Positions 55,318 through 63,380 are shown, counted from the first letter of the stretch. The stretch: DNA of 64,000 bases from an uncultured Eubacteriales bacterium (GCA_902778055.1 CACYWL010000015.1:58469-122468); one strand, 5' to 3'. Numbers and translations are program-made. Notes: generated by a model not told the origin, from the sequence alone.

Positions 55318-56190
55318 ATGGATCAGACGATTCGGGCATGGCTGCTGGAAGAAGAAAACCCGGAAGTGCGGCTTCGGACGCTGAAGGAATACGAAAAGCT
55401 GCCGGAAGACGATGCGCGGGTGACCGACTGCAAAAAACGGCTGCTGCAAAGCAAGGTTTACGAGCGCGGACTGAAAAAGCTCAGGACGGACAAGCCCTGG
55501 GCGAAGTATGACGCCATCCTGGCCTTTGCGGAATGGGGCTTGACCCGGGCCGATATCGGAGAGGATATCGACGGCGAAGTGTTTGCCCTGATCGAAAGCA
55601 CCGGCTTCAAAATGCTGTGCGGCGAACCGCTCCTGCTCAGGAATCTGGTCAAGCTGGGATACGCTCAGGAAGAAATCGTGAAAAACGAAATCGACAGTGT
55701 TCTCGGGCTGATCAAAGAAGACGGTGGCTTTGGGTGCATCAGTACCAATAAGAAGATCAATGATCCCAGGAAGCCCCATAAGAGCTGCGCGCGGCTGACG
55801 GTGGAATACCTGCTGCTGGCGGCCGAACTGCATTTGCTGGGATACAGGCCGGCGTGCGAAAAGGCGCTGACGCATTATTTTACCAAGCGTAACATTTTCT
55901 ATCGGACAGACGATATGCGGACGCCCATGGTGGACGTGATGCTGGGCACGTTCTATCCGCCTGATCCCATCAAGATTGGGGCACACCAGATTGTTTACGC
56001 CCTGCGGGTGCTTGGTTGCGCGCCGGAGTCGGAAGCCATGCAGGCCGGGTACAGCGTGCTGAATCAGCACAGGTTGGACAACGGACGGTATGTTCTGACA
56101 GCGTCCAAGAGCGTACCGGCATTCAAGGCTGGGAACGTCGGGGAAGAGAACAAGTGGGTCACGCTTTACGCTTATATGGCGCAAGAATAG
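55318..56190 (+). CDS. Protein of unknown function, helical (terpenoid-cyclase-like repeats)
   Basis: A 290-residue soluble protein I cannot name. It begins MDQTIRAWLLEEENPEVRLR, a start seen in a group of clostridial proteins annotated only as hypothetical or prenyltransferase-like. Helical pairs with GFKMLCGEPLLLRNLVKLGY, DGGFGCISTN and SCARLTVEYLLLAAELHLLG suggest an alpha-alpha toroid as in prenyltransferase and squalene cyclase repeats. No catalytic motif is evident. AGAGGAG precedes the ATG. It is collinear with its neighbours. Confidence 0.7.
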   Translation: MDQTIRAWLLEEENPEVRLRTLKEYEKLPEDDARVTDCKKRLLQSKVYERGLKKLRTDKPWAKYDAILAFAEWGLTRADIGEDIDGEVFALIESTGFKMLCGEPLLLRNLVKLGYAQEEIVKNEIDSVLGLIKEDGGFGCISTNKKINDPRKPHKSCARLTVEYLLLAAELHLLGYRPACEKALTHYFTKRNIFYRTDDMRTPMVDVMLGTFYPPDPIKIGAHQIVYALRVLGCAPESEAMQAGYSVLNQHRLDNGRYVLTASKSVPAFKAGNVGEENKWVTLYAYMAQE

Positions 56191-56197
56191 GATTGTT

Positions 56198-57241
56198 ATG
56201 GATAATACAACAAGAAAACACCTGGCAGAGGTTGCCGGGAAAGCGGCACAAATCCCTTTTCATGGCGATATGGAGGGGAAAGAATCAAATCTGGAGCCGG
56301 TCATTCGATTCTTCCCAAACTGGACGCTCAGAGAAGCCGATGGGTTATGGTGCGCGGCGTTTGTTTATTATTGCTGCCGGGAAGCTGGATTTGAGATTCC
56401 CATCAGGCCGGATGAATGCAAGACCTGCCATCTGGCAGGCTGTATCGCCTGGGAAGAATTTGCCGTGGGTGATCCCAGGATCGGGTATCATCAAAGCGGT
56501 GAAGGTTTTGTTCCGGATGCCGGTGACATCGTTCTGTATGACCGGGTCTTTGAAAACAAGGAGCATGATCATATCGGCATTGTCATGGAAAACCGGGGAG
56601 ATACGATCCTTGCCGCGGAAGGAAATATAAACAACAAATCAGGGATCATCGAGCGGCCGAAAGATGCGCATATCAGGGGCTATATCAGAATCCCGGACGG
56701 ATACAAATATCGGAGGAGTACGATGGACTATCAAACGGAAAACCTGATCCTTCATTTTGTGACGGAAAACGACTTGAACGAGGTTGCCCGGACGTGGCCC
56801 GCTGATCATCATCCGCTTTCTGACGCGGAGGCGCGGGAAGCCATCGCCTATATGCGCGGGAACTATGAGAGGAATACGAAGGGCGGTATTTATCATCTGT
56901 GCCTTGCAGTATGCGGGAAAGAGCATCCGGGAATCACCATGGGTTGGTGCGGCCTGGACGGTAGCCGCAATCCGGCGGAACCGGAAATCTTCATCCTGCT
57001 GGATGAACCGTACCGCGGTAAAGGCTACGGCACACTGTGTGTAAAAGAGTTGCTGCGAATCGCCGTAGAGGACTACGCGCTTCCTCGCGTGCACGGCGGC
57101 TGTGCCAAAGAGAACATTGCCTCCGCCCGGGCCATGGAGAAGGGCGGCATGGTGCGGGATGGGACGGAAGAAAACGGAGATCCACTGTTCAGGTTCAGTG
57201 CGAATACCGGAGCTTGTCAGGAGGGAAATACCTGTGGATGA
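56198..57241 (+). CDS. CHAP-type amidase fused in frame to a GNAT acetyltransferase
   Basis: A 347-residue fusion. Residues 1-170 are CHAP-like: LWCAAFVYYCCREAGFEIPI with a Cys and PDAGDIVLYDRVF followed by HDHIGIV with a His, the usual catalytic pair. Residues 176-340 are a GNAT: LILHFVTENDLNEVARTW and LDEPYRGKGYGTLCVKELL with the acetyl-CoA loop. At the joint, GGAGG (56712-56716) stands six bases before an in-frame ATG (56722), exactly as for a separate gene. The upstream frame simply lacks a stop before it. Either a stop was lost, or both a fusion and a free GNAT of about 172 residues are made. Confidence 0.8.
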   Translation: MDNTTRKHLAEVAGKAAQIPFHGDMEGKESNLEPVIRFFPNWTLREADGLWCAAFVYYCCREAGFEIPIRPDECKTCHLAGCIAWEEFAVGDPRIGYHQSGEGFVPDAGDIVLYDRVFENKEHDHIGIVMENRGDTILAAEGNINNKSGIIERPKDAHIRGYIRIPDGYKYRRSTMDYQTENLILHFVTENDLNEVARTWPADHHPLSDAEAREAIAYMRGNYERNTKGGIYHLCLAVCGKEHPGITMGWCGLDGSRNPAEPEIFILLDEPYRGKGYGTLCVKELLRIAVEDYALPRVHGGCAKENIASARAMEKGGMVRDGTEENGDPLFRFSANTGACQEGNTCG

Positions 57242-57749
57242 CAATTATGTGAAGTATATGAAACGCTGCTACGAACTGGCAATCAGCGCCGGGAAAAAGG
57301 GCCATGATACCTTTGGCGCGGTGCTTGTGCATAATGGGGAAATCCTGGAGGAAGCGGAAAACACGGCAGACTATGCCCGTAAGATCTTCGGGCACGCGGA
57401 ATTCAATCTGGTACACAAATGTGCCAACAAGTATTCCGATGAAATCCTGGAGCACGCCGTCGTATATACCAGCTGCGCTCCCTGCGAACGGTGTTTGGCT
57501 GCCATTGCGTCCCTGGGCGTGCATCAGATCGTGTGCGGTGTGTCCTACAAAGAATTCAGCAAGCTGCTGCCTTTTGATTATCAGGCAGTGGATCGCGAAG
57601 GGCTGCTCAGGCAGTTGGGTATCCAAATGATGCTCACGGAATCCGTGCTCGAAGAGGAAGGTATGCACGTGTTTGAATGGTGGGGCGGCGAATATCGCCC
57701 GCTGGAGGAGCTCATCGCGGAAATGGATGAAGTGAAAAAGAAACAATAA
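57234..57749 (+). CDS. Cytidine/deoxycytidylate-deaminase-family enzyme
   Basis: A 171-residue zinc deaminase. The His/Glu motif is FGHAEFNLVHKCAN near residue 53 and the Cys pair is SCAPCERCLAAIASLGV near residue 78. The HAE and PCxxC arrangement matches the guanine deaminase / cytosine deaminase branch. The likely start is a GTG at 57234 with GGAGGG upstream, overlapping the end of the CHAP-GNAT gene by eight bases. The substrate, probably a purine or pyrimidine base, cannot be fixed from the sequence. Confidence 0.85.
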   Translation: MDDNYVKYMKRCYELAISAGKKGHDTFGAVLVHNGEILEEAENTADYARKIFGHAEFNLVHKCANKYSDEILEHAVVYTSCAPCERCLAAIASLGVHQIVCGVSYKEFSKLLPFDYQAVDREGLLRQLGIQMMLTESVLEEEGMHVFEWWGGEYRPLEELIAEMDEVKKKQ

Positions 57750-57760
57750 AGGAAACAATC

Positions 57761-58426
57761 ATGAATAATCATAAAGCAATCGCATTTTTCAGCGGATTCC
57801 CGGACCGCCGTTTTACGGATGAAATTGCCGAACGCCTGGAAAAAGAACTGCCCGTGCGCAGGTGCATAGTGTTTATTTCCGCCTGCCCGGTGGACTATCA
57901 GCAGAATGACGAGGATTCTGCCGGGATGAATAGGATGTTTGAGAAATACAGTATCGGCTTTGAACGGTTCTGTGTAGTCGATGCCAGGATGGAACCTGCC
58001 GATGCGCAGAAGTGGGCCCGGGAAGCCGACTGCTTTTTCCTGATGGGCGGCGGTGTCTGCGCCGAGCAGATGAAGCTGATGCTTGAAAAAGGCATCTATG
58101 ATATTGTCCGGGACGGCCCGGCAATGGTTCTGGGCGTCAGCGCAGGATCCATGAATATGGGAAAAACCACGGTGGATATTTGGGAATCCATGGTTCCGTA
58201 CGAGGGGCTTGGGTTTGCCGATATCACGATGATCGGCCATTTCAGCTATGACGATACAGAACGGCTGCGTCTTATGAAAGTGGTTTCCATGGAAAGGCCT
58301 GTCTGCGCCATGGAGGATGAGAGCGCCATCTTCATCAAAAACGGTAAAGTTGAAATCATTGGGATCATTCACAGGATTGAAAAGGGAGAAATCAGGCTGT
58401 TTACGGAGGAAGATGTCCAACTCTGA
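57761..58426 (+). CDS. Peptidase S51-family (dipeptidase E-like) protein
   Basis: A 221-residue cytoplasmic protein. The nucleophile elbow is LGVSAGSMNMGKT near residue 128, preceded by CFFLMGGGVCAEQMKLML, both marks of the S51 family (dipeptidase E and cyanophycinase relatives). The later IGHFSYDD offers the His and acidic partner. S51 enzymes cleave Asp-X dipeptides or related substrates. AAAGGAAAC lies upstream of the ATG. It is 11 bases after the deaminase and is the last gene before the structured rsgA leader. Confidence 0.85.
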   Translation: MNNHKAIAFFSGFPDRRFTDEIAERLEKELPVRRCIVFISACPVDYQQNDEDSAGMNRMFEKYSIGFERFCVVDARMEPADAQKWAREADCFFLMGGGVCAEQMKLMLEKGIYDIVRDGPAMVLGVSAGSMNMGKTTVDIWESMVPYEGLGFADITMIGHFSYDDTERLRLMKVVSMERPVCAMEDESAIFIKNGKVEIIGIIHRIEKGEIRLFTEEDVQL

Positions 58427-58489
58427 GGCTCAGTCTGCTGTTTTTCATAGTATTTTTTTTCCAGCTTAACAGGAAAGGGGGCTCTTCGT

Positions 58490-58594
58490 ATGCGGACAGT
58501 GATGATGAATGAACGGGCTGCGGTGACCGTAAACACTGCGAATCATATCCGTACAGACTTTGTGTCCGATCATCCGAAGAGCAGGCTGGAATAA
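58490..58594 (+). CDS. Small ORF 1 in rsgA leader (possible leader peptide)
   Basis: ATG 58490 with AGGAAAGGGGG upstream opens 34 codons: MRTVMMNERAAVTVNTANHI then RTDFVSDHPKSRLE and TAA. No domain is recognised. It ends 27 bases before a strong terminator, the spacing seen in attenuation leaders. Translation is inferred from the ribosome binding site only. Confidence 0.4.
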   Translation: MRTVMMNERAAVTVNTANHIRTDFVSDHPKSRLE

Positions 58595-58621
58595 TCCCCG
58601 GCATATATTCGGCTTGACCGG

Positions 58622-58654
58622 CTGCTTGTCCGTGACGGATAAGCAGTTTTTTTT
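58622..58654 (+). terminator. Terminator/attenuator before rsgA
   Basis: CTGCTTGTCCG (58622-58632) and CGGATAAGCAG (58636-58646) form an 11-base-pair stem with loop TGA, followed by eight T. It lies between two small ORFs and upstream of the GTPase gene. Confidence 0.8.
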
Positions 58655-58676
58655 GCGCGCAAAAAAGGAGGAACAG

Positions 58677-58748
58677 ATGGGAAATCTTGGTTGGATCAAC
58701 ACGGAAAACTATTCTTATGACTGTGTGTTCCGCATGGAGTACTTTTAG
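58677..58748 (+). CDS. Small ORF 2 in rsgA leader (possible leader peptide)
   Basis: A 23-codon ORF, MGNLGWINTENYSYDCVFRM then EYF and TAG. AAAGGAGG, one of the best ribosome binding sites in the window, lies seven bases upstream of the ATG. No domain is recognised. The stop is 31 bases before the TTG start of the GTPase gene, so translation could be coupled. It may also be the stub of a deleted gene. Confidence 0.45.
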   Translation: MGNLGWINTENYSYDCVFRMEYF

Positions 58749-58779
58749 GTACGGAAATGAACAGGGAGGAATCAAAGAA

Positions 58780-59787
58780 TTGATTAATACATATCGCGTG
58801 GTGCTGGTTCACAGGAACCGGTACCTTGTACGGAATGAAGGAAAAGAACTGTACTGTACGTTGACTGGCAGTCTGCGTTACCGGGAAGCGTTTCCGGTTG
58901 TCGGCGACGAAGTGGAGATTACGGAAAACCCTTACGGCGACAGCCTGATCCGGGAGATCCGGCCGCGCAGGACGTTTTTCTGCCGGCCGGACCGTGGAGG
59001 CCATGCAGACGGCTTTGCCAAGACCCTGCAAGTTCAGCCGCTGGTCGCTAACATCGACTATGTGTTCATTATTACCTCCCTGAATCAGGATTTCAGTATC
59101 AACCGGATTGCCCGGTATGCCGCGATGGCGGTTTCCGGAGGTGCGGTTCCTGTTGCGGTACTGACAAAAGCAGACTTGTGTCCGGATGTTGAAGAGATGG
59201 AAGCAAAAGCCGCCGCCCTGAGCGGGGACCTGCAGGTCGTTTCGATCAGTGCGAGGACAGGATACGGGATGGACCGGCTGCGGACATACTTCAGGCCAGG
59301 TAAGACAATTGCGCTCCTGGGTTCTTCAGGGGCGGGAAAATCCACATTGATCAATACACTGGCAGGACGGGAGATTATGCAGACCGGCGGGATCCGCGAG
59401 GAAGATTCGAAGGGCAGGCACACGACCACCCACAGGGAACTGATCGAACTGGACGGCGTCAGCTTGATCGACACGCCCGGCCTGCGGGAACTGGGCATGA
59501 TCGATGCGGAGGAAGGAATCGCCGGTACCTTTTCCGATGTTGCAGAGCTGGTCAGCCGGTGTGCCTTTTCTGACTGCACACACAGCAGCGAACCGGGCTG
59601 CGTGGTCCGCGAAGCCCTGGAGAACGGAACGCTTTCCGCTGAAAGATGGAAAACATTCTGCCGGCTGGAGAAAGAAAACCAATGGAGCAAAATCCGGAAG
59701 AACGAGAAGATGATGAACATTGCTGTGGAACGGCGCAAAAGGAATATGGCGCTCCAGCGGCACGGAAGGGGGACTGACAGAGGATGA
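58780..59787 (+). CDS. rsgA: Ribosome small-subunit GTPase RsgA-like
   Basis: A 335-residue GTPase that helps late 30S subunit maturation. The order is circularly permuted: an N-terminal OB domain (LVHRNRYLVRNEG), then G4 AVLTKADL, G1 LLGSSGAGKSTLINTL, switch RHTTTHRELI and G3 DTPGLRELG. The zinc knuckle CAFSDCTHSSEPGC fits C-x4-C-x-H-x5-C. The start is a TTG at 58780 with GGGAGGA upstream. RsgA usually neighbours prkC or rpe; here it sits beside an APH-like gene behind an attenuator-like leader, so it may be an accessory paralogue rather than the housekeeping copy. It overlaps the next gene by four bases. Confidence 0.88.
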   Translation: MINTYRVVLVHRNRYLVRNEGKELYCTLTGSLRYREAFPVVGDEVEITENPYGDSLIREIRPRRTFFCRPDRGGHADGFAKTLQVQPLVANIDYVFIITSLNQDFSINRIARYAAMAVSGGAVPVAVLTKADLCPDVEEMEAKAAALSGDLQVVSISARTGYGMDRLRTYFRPGKTIALLGSSGAGKSTLINTLAGREIMQTGGIREEDSKGRHTTTHRELIELDGVSLIDTPGLRELGMIDAEEGIAGTFSDVAELVSRCAFSDCTHSSEPGCVVREALENGTLSAERWKTFCRLEKENQWSKIRKNEKMMNIAVERRKRNMALQRHGRGTDRG

Positions 59788-60773
59788 CAAAAGAAGCACA
59801 AAAATTGTATGCGCTTGACAATTATGAACTGCAGCCGGTGCCCGGCCATGAGGGCGGGCGGAACCTGGTGTATATCTGCAGACAGAACGGAGAGAAGAAA
59901 TATGTACTCCGGATCTCGACACTGGGCGACCGGACGGAAGAGGAGTATCTTGCGGAAACGGAATTTGTCCGATACCTTGCCTGGAACGGTGCGCCTGTGG
60001 CGGATGTGATCCCCTCTATCCACGGGAAACTGGTTGAACGCATGGAACAGGATGGGAAAACTGTTTTTGTTACACTGTTTGAGTATGCGAAGGGCATGCT
60101 CCTGAGCGATAACGGATACCGATATCGGGAAGGTGCTCCGTTGGAGGAGTATTTCTACAATACCGGCAAGACACTGGGAGTCATTCACCGGCTGTCCAGA
60201 CTGTACAGGCCGGTTCATCGCAGGAAGGCGTTTTCTGACAAACATACAGCGGAGTATATCGACAGCCTGATCCCGGATTCCTATGCGGATCTGAAGCTGG
60301 CGATCTGCAGGCGGCTGGAGGAATACCGGACGCTACCGAAGGATTCGGAAAATTACGGACTTGTTCATTTCGACTTTTGCGACGGCAACTATCATGTTGA
60401 CCTTGAAACCGGTGACATCACCGTTTTTGATTTTGACAACTGCATCTACTGTTGGTATATGTTCGACCTGGCCCATCTCTGGACACACGGCGTCGGCTGG
60501 TACCGGCATATTCCCAGCGCAAAGCAGCGAATGGCATGCATGGATCAGTACTTTGGGAAAATCCTGGAAGGATACCGGAGCGAAACGGATGTTTCAGATG
60601 CGATGCTCGAGAAGCTGCCGCTTTTCATCGACATGACGATTATCGAGCTTGTGATCGATGAGTTTGAATGCTCCGCCAGGGAAGGCGGAGAACCAGACGA
60701 GGAGGATATCGGAAACGCCATATACTGTCTGGTAAGCGATATCCCTTATGGCGGTTTCGGTGAGGAGTGGTGA
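59784..60773 (+). CDS. Aminoglycoside phosphotransferase-like kinase
   Basis: A 329-residue protein of the APH/choline kinase family. The catalytic loop is LVHFDFCDGNYHVDL near residue 194 (HxDxxxxN), and the metal-binding motif is TVFDFDNCIYCWY. The N-lobe has YVLRISTLGDRTEEEYLAE with the expected Lys/Arg region. It phosphorylates an unknown small molecule such as an aminoglycoside, a macrolide or a sugar-like metabolite. Translation is coupled to the GTPase gene (ATGA overlap), so the ribosome-assembly factor and the kinase are made together. Confidence 0.83.
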   Translation: MTKEAQKLYALDNYELQPVPGHEGGRNLVYICRQNGEKKYVLRISTLGDRTEEEYLAETEFVRYLAWNGAPVADVIPSIHGKLVERMEQDGKTVFVTLFEYAKGMLLSDNGYRYREGAPLEEYFYNTGKTLGVIHRLSRLYRPVHRRKAFSDKHTAEYIDSLIPDSYADLKLAICRRLEEYRTLPKDSENYGLVHFDFCDGNYHVDLETGDITVFDFDNCIYCWYMFDLAHLWTHGVGWYRHIPSAKQRMACMDQYFGKILEGYRSETDVSDAMLEKLPLFIDMTIIELVIDEFECSAREGGEPDEEDIGNAIYCLVSDIPYGGFGEEW

Positions 60774-60917
60774 AGCAGCAATGCAACCTGCAGTTGCGCG
60801 ATTTGCCGAAACAGCGCCTGTGAATTGGTGGGAAAGCTGCCTGCGCTATGATAATCTGTCCTTGCGACGCGGAGCAACAAACTGTCAGAATGAAACACCG
60901 ATGAAAGGAGAAGAAGC

Positions 60918-61586
60918 ATGAGCTTTGGCAAAAATCTTCAGTATTTAAGGCAGCTGAGCGCAAATATGACGCAGGAAACGCTGGCAGAGAAACTGAATGT
61001 AAGCCGCCAGACCATCTCAAAATGGGAAATGGACGCGGCGAATCCCGAAATGGACAAGGCGCTTGAAATCTGCAGAATCTTTAACTGTTCTCTGGACAAT
61101 CTCTTCAGGGAAGAAATGGATAAGCGCAGCGACGCCTATTCAAATCTTCGTACTGAGGAAGTCGAGGGATTCCGTTATGTGGAGTATACCGTGATCAGCC
61201 GGGAGCCGGAAGCGGATGCCATTGGCAGGATGTACAAATGCGCTGAAGAAAACGGGATCGCGAATCCGAAGGTCATCGGCTGGGATTTTCCGAGACTGTC
61301 GCAAGAGCAGGTGAATGTGTTCAACATGCATGGCTATACGGCGGCACTGGTACTACCGGAGAGCGTTACGCCTGAAGGGTATGAAATCAAAGAACAGCCT
61401 GCGCATAAATATGCCGCAATCCATATCGACAGGCCGTATGACAACCCCTTTGCAACGATTCCGGGAGCCTATCACACCTTGCAGGATTATATGAGGACAA
61501 ACGGCCTGGTACAGGTGGAAAACGGAGTGATTCCCTGCTTTGAAACAGACGGCGAAAGTATGGATGTCTATCTTGCCTGCAGGTAA
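60918..61586 (+). CDS. XRE regulator with GyrI-like effector domain
   Basis: A 222-residue regulator. The HTH is MTQETLAEKLNVSRQTISKW near the N-terminus. From about residue 76 a GyrI-like/SOUL-type small-molecule-binding domain follows, with GFRYVEYTVISRE and IKEQPAHKYAAIHIDRPYDN. Such fusions sense hydrophobic or cationic drugs. A promoter-like TATGAT lies at 60847-60852 and AAAGGAG precedes the ATG. It closes the accessory series and could control it or respond to compounds those genes modify. Confidence 0.83.
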   Translation: MSFGKNLQYLRQLSANMTQETLAEKLNVSRQTISKWEMDAANPEMDKALEICRIFNCSLDNLFREEMDKRSDAYSNLRTEEVEGFRYVEYTVISREPEADAIGRMYKCAEENGIANPKVIGWDFPRLSQEQVNVFNMHGYTAALVLPESVTPEGYEIKEQPAHKYAAIHIDRPYDNPFATIPGAYHTLQDYMRTNGLVQVENGVIPCFETDGESMDVYLACR

Positions 61587-61608
61587 AGGGACAAGCCGAT
61601 TTTTCTCG

Positions 61609-61637
61609 TTGACAAACAGCTACAATTCCCACAAAAT
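61609..61637 (+). promoter_or_regulatory. Promoter of candidate small RNA
   Basis: TTGACA (61609-61614), 17-base spacer, CAAAAT (61632-61637). The -35 is perfect; the -10 matches four of six. A start near 61644 would place the RNA's first hairpin at its 5' end. Confidence 0.55.
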
Positions 61638-61643
61638 ATAGAC

Positions 61644-61847
61644 GGATGGAGGGCGACATCCCTCCGGTGTGACTGACACCATAAATCCGAAATGTATGCA
61701 GCACGTACGGGGCTGAAAGTTGGCGGGCAACGATAAAACCCGAAATGTGTACGGGACGTAGGGGCCCGGAAGATGGCGGACATCGATAAAATCAGTCACT
61801 TACTGAGAGGCGGGCAGCATCACGGTGTTGCAGTCTCTCAGTTTTTT
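61644..61847 (+). ncRNA. Candidate structured small RNA with two 52-nt repeats
   Basis: About 200 bases from the promoter to a terminator. Two adjoining 52-base units (61687-61738 and 61740-61791) align without gaps and agree at about 41 positions. Each has CCGAAATGT, seven variable bases, ACGTA, then a hairpin and GATAAAA. The hairpin stem is GTTG/CAAC in unit 1 and GATG/CATC in unit 2, a compensatory change with the same GCGG loop start. Upstream are hairpins GGAGGG/CCCTCC and GGTGT/ACACC; the loop GACTG of the latter can pair with CAGTC at 61793-61797. The frame is not coding. I do not recognise the family. Confidence 0.6.
61803..61847 (+). terminator. Terminator of the candidate small RNA
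   Basis: CTGAGAG (61803-61809) pairs with CTCTCAG (61835-61841). Inside, GCAGCAT and GTGTTGC form a second stem with G-T pairs. Six T follow. Confidence 0.75.
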
Positions 61848-61855
61848 GTAGGAGA

Positions 61856-62092
61856 ATGACGGATGAGTATTTCAAAAGCACAGGCAATAGGCATCGTGTT
61901 CCGCTGGTGGAGAAGGGGTTCTCCCCGCTGCTGATCGCGGAACGGCTGGGCCACGAAAAGGTTCAGACCACCATGGACATCTACAGCCACCTGTATCCCA
62001 ACAAGCAGCAGGAAGTGGCCAGAATACTGAACGAGACGATCGACCCGAAAAGCTCGGACAGTGCTGGCTACAAAAAAAGCGAAAAAATGTAG
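61856..62092 (+). pseudogene. Tyrosine recombinase (integrase) C-terminal remnant
   Basis: The frame reads VEKGFSPLLIAERLGHEKVQ, TTMDIYSHLYPNKQQEVARI and stops at 62090-62092. This is the C-terminal end of a phage/ICE-type integrase with the LGHEK and the Y of MDIYSHL as catalytic residues. The R-K-HxR core upstream is missing, apart from a possible HR before the match. It is the stub of an integrase from a decayed mobile element. Confidence 0.7.
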
Positions 62093-62336
62093 CCAATTTG
62101 TAGCCAGGAAAAAGACAACATCCCCGGAAGCGATTGAAAATCAACCGATCCGAGGATGAGAAAGTTAAGAAATCATCATTCCCACTCGCTCCTGGCAAAG
62201 CCGTTTTAAGCGATTTTGTTAGGCTTATTTAGCTCTCATTATCCACATTCGTCATATTCCATCCTTTAGGATAGGCTATCCGACTTTGTGTTGCCAAAGT
62301 GTTGCCACGCTTGGCACTCTTAGTAAAATCAGTTCA
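62093..62336. other. Gap with possible att core
   Basis: A 244-base non-coding stretch, more AT-rich than its neighbours. TCATTCCCACTCG at 62176-62188 reads CGAGTGGGAATGA on the minus strand, like the 3' end of guaA genes (…EWE stop), a known integration site for clostridial elements. No inverted or direct terminal repeat was confirmed within the window. Confidence 0.4.
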
Positions 62337-63380
62337 CTATTTCGTTTTTTCCTGTCTTGTGCTTCCTCGCCATATTGGATTCGTGCGGATGTGTGTCCAT
62401 GAATATGGCAGCGCAGGATTGCGGATGCGGGCCAGGAGAGTATCGGCAGCCATGCGGCCGATTTCGATGCTCGGGATCTTCACGGTGGTGAGGGCGGGCT
62501 CCACCAAAGCCGATTGGGAGGTGCCGTCAAAGCCGGTGATCATGATGTCGTCGGGAACGGACATACCTTTTTTCTTGATGGCGTTCATCAGATGGATGGC
62601 CAGGTAGTCGTTGGCGCAGACAAAGGCGTCGGGCAGCTCGGGCATGCGATTGATTTGAGCGATCAGCCAATCGGGATCGTTGTAGGGGGAAGCGTCCGGG
62701 GCCAGGATGCAAAGGCGTTCATCCAGCTCGAGCCCTGCCTGCTCCAGACCCAGCCGATAGCCGAACCAGCGCTCGTAAAAGCTGCCGCAATGCTCCTTGT
62801 CTCCCACAAAACCGATACGGCGCGCACCCAACGCAATGAGCTGCTTCATCAGGGCGTTTATGCTGGCCACATTTTCCATGGAAACAAAATCGCACGGGTA
62901 GAGATGGATCAGCGAATGAACCGGGCTGTCAATCATAACAGTGGGCAGACCCAGATTACAAATCATAGCCAAATAGTCGGTGTCAAACATCTCGATCGCC
63001 ACGATTCCCGCCATTTGGTCCGGGATAAAGTGAGGCGGCAGCTGCTTTTTTTGCAGCTCATCGACGGAGATTTCAAACATTTTCAGGGTATAGCCCGCCC
63101 GACAGATCTGATCAGTAAAGGTGGTCACGAAATAGGTGCCAAAGTGATAATCCATGGGCATGTTGTTGGTGAGCAAGGCGATGCTGCCGCCAGCCTGCTG
63201 GGAAACGACGGGTTTTTCCACGGCAGGCAGACCGTACCCCAGCTCGCTGGCTTTCTGCATGATCATGGCGCGAGTCGCGGGCGGTACGGCGCCGCGCCCG
63301 TTGAACACCTTGGACACCGTGTTTCTGGAGAGTCCGCAGGCGTCGGCAATATCCTGCATGGTGACACGCTTGTTTGCCAT
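62337..63380 (-). CDS. LacI-family transcriptional repressor
   Basis: A 347-residue repressor. The HTH is VTMQDIADACGLSRNTVSKV at the N-terminus. The core carries GSIALLTNNMPMDYHFGTYF and DDIMITGFDGTSQSALVEPA. ATG 63380 has AAAGGTTG upstream. It is divergent from the sugar permease gene at 63765, and palindromes at 63448-63459 and 63559-63572 sit between them, so it probably controls that transporter. Confidence 0.88.
   Translation of the reverse strand: MANKRVTMQDIADACGLSRNTVSKVFNGRGAVPPATRAMIMQKASELGYGLPAVEKPVVSQQAGGSIALLTNNMPMDYHFGTYFVTTFTDQICRAGYTLKMFEISVDELQKKQLPPHFIPDQMAGIVAIEMFDTDYLAMICNLGLPTVMIDSPVHSLIHLYPCDFVSMENVASINALMKQLIALGARRIGFVGDKEHCGSFYERWFGYRLGLEQAGLELDERLCILAPDASPYNDPDWLIAQINRMPELPDAFVCANDYLAIHLMNAIKKKGMSVPDDIMITGFDGTSQSALVEPALTTVKIPSIEIGRMAADTLLARIRNPALPYSWTHIRTNPIWRGSTRQEKTK

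Noticed and set aside
61687..61791. Two-repeat CRISPR array
   Set aside because: Only two 52-base units, directly adjacent with a single base between them and differing at about 11 positions; there are no spacers and no cas genes.
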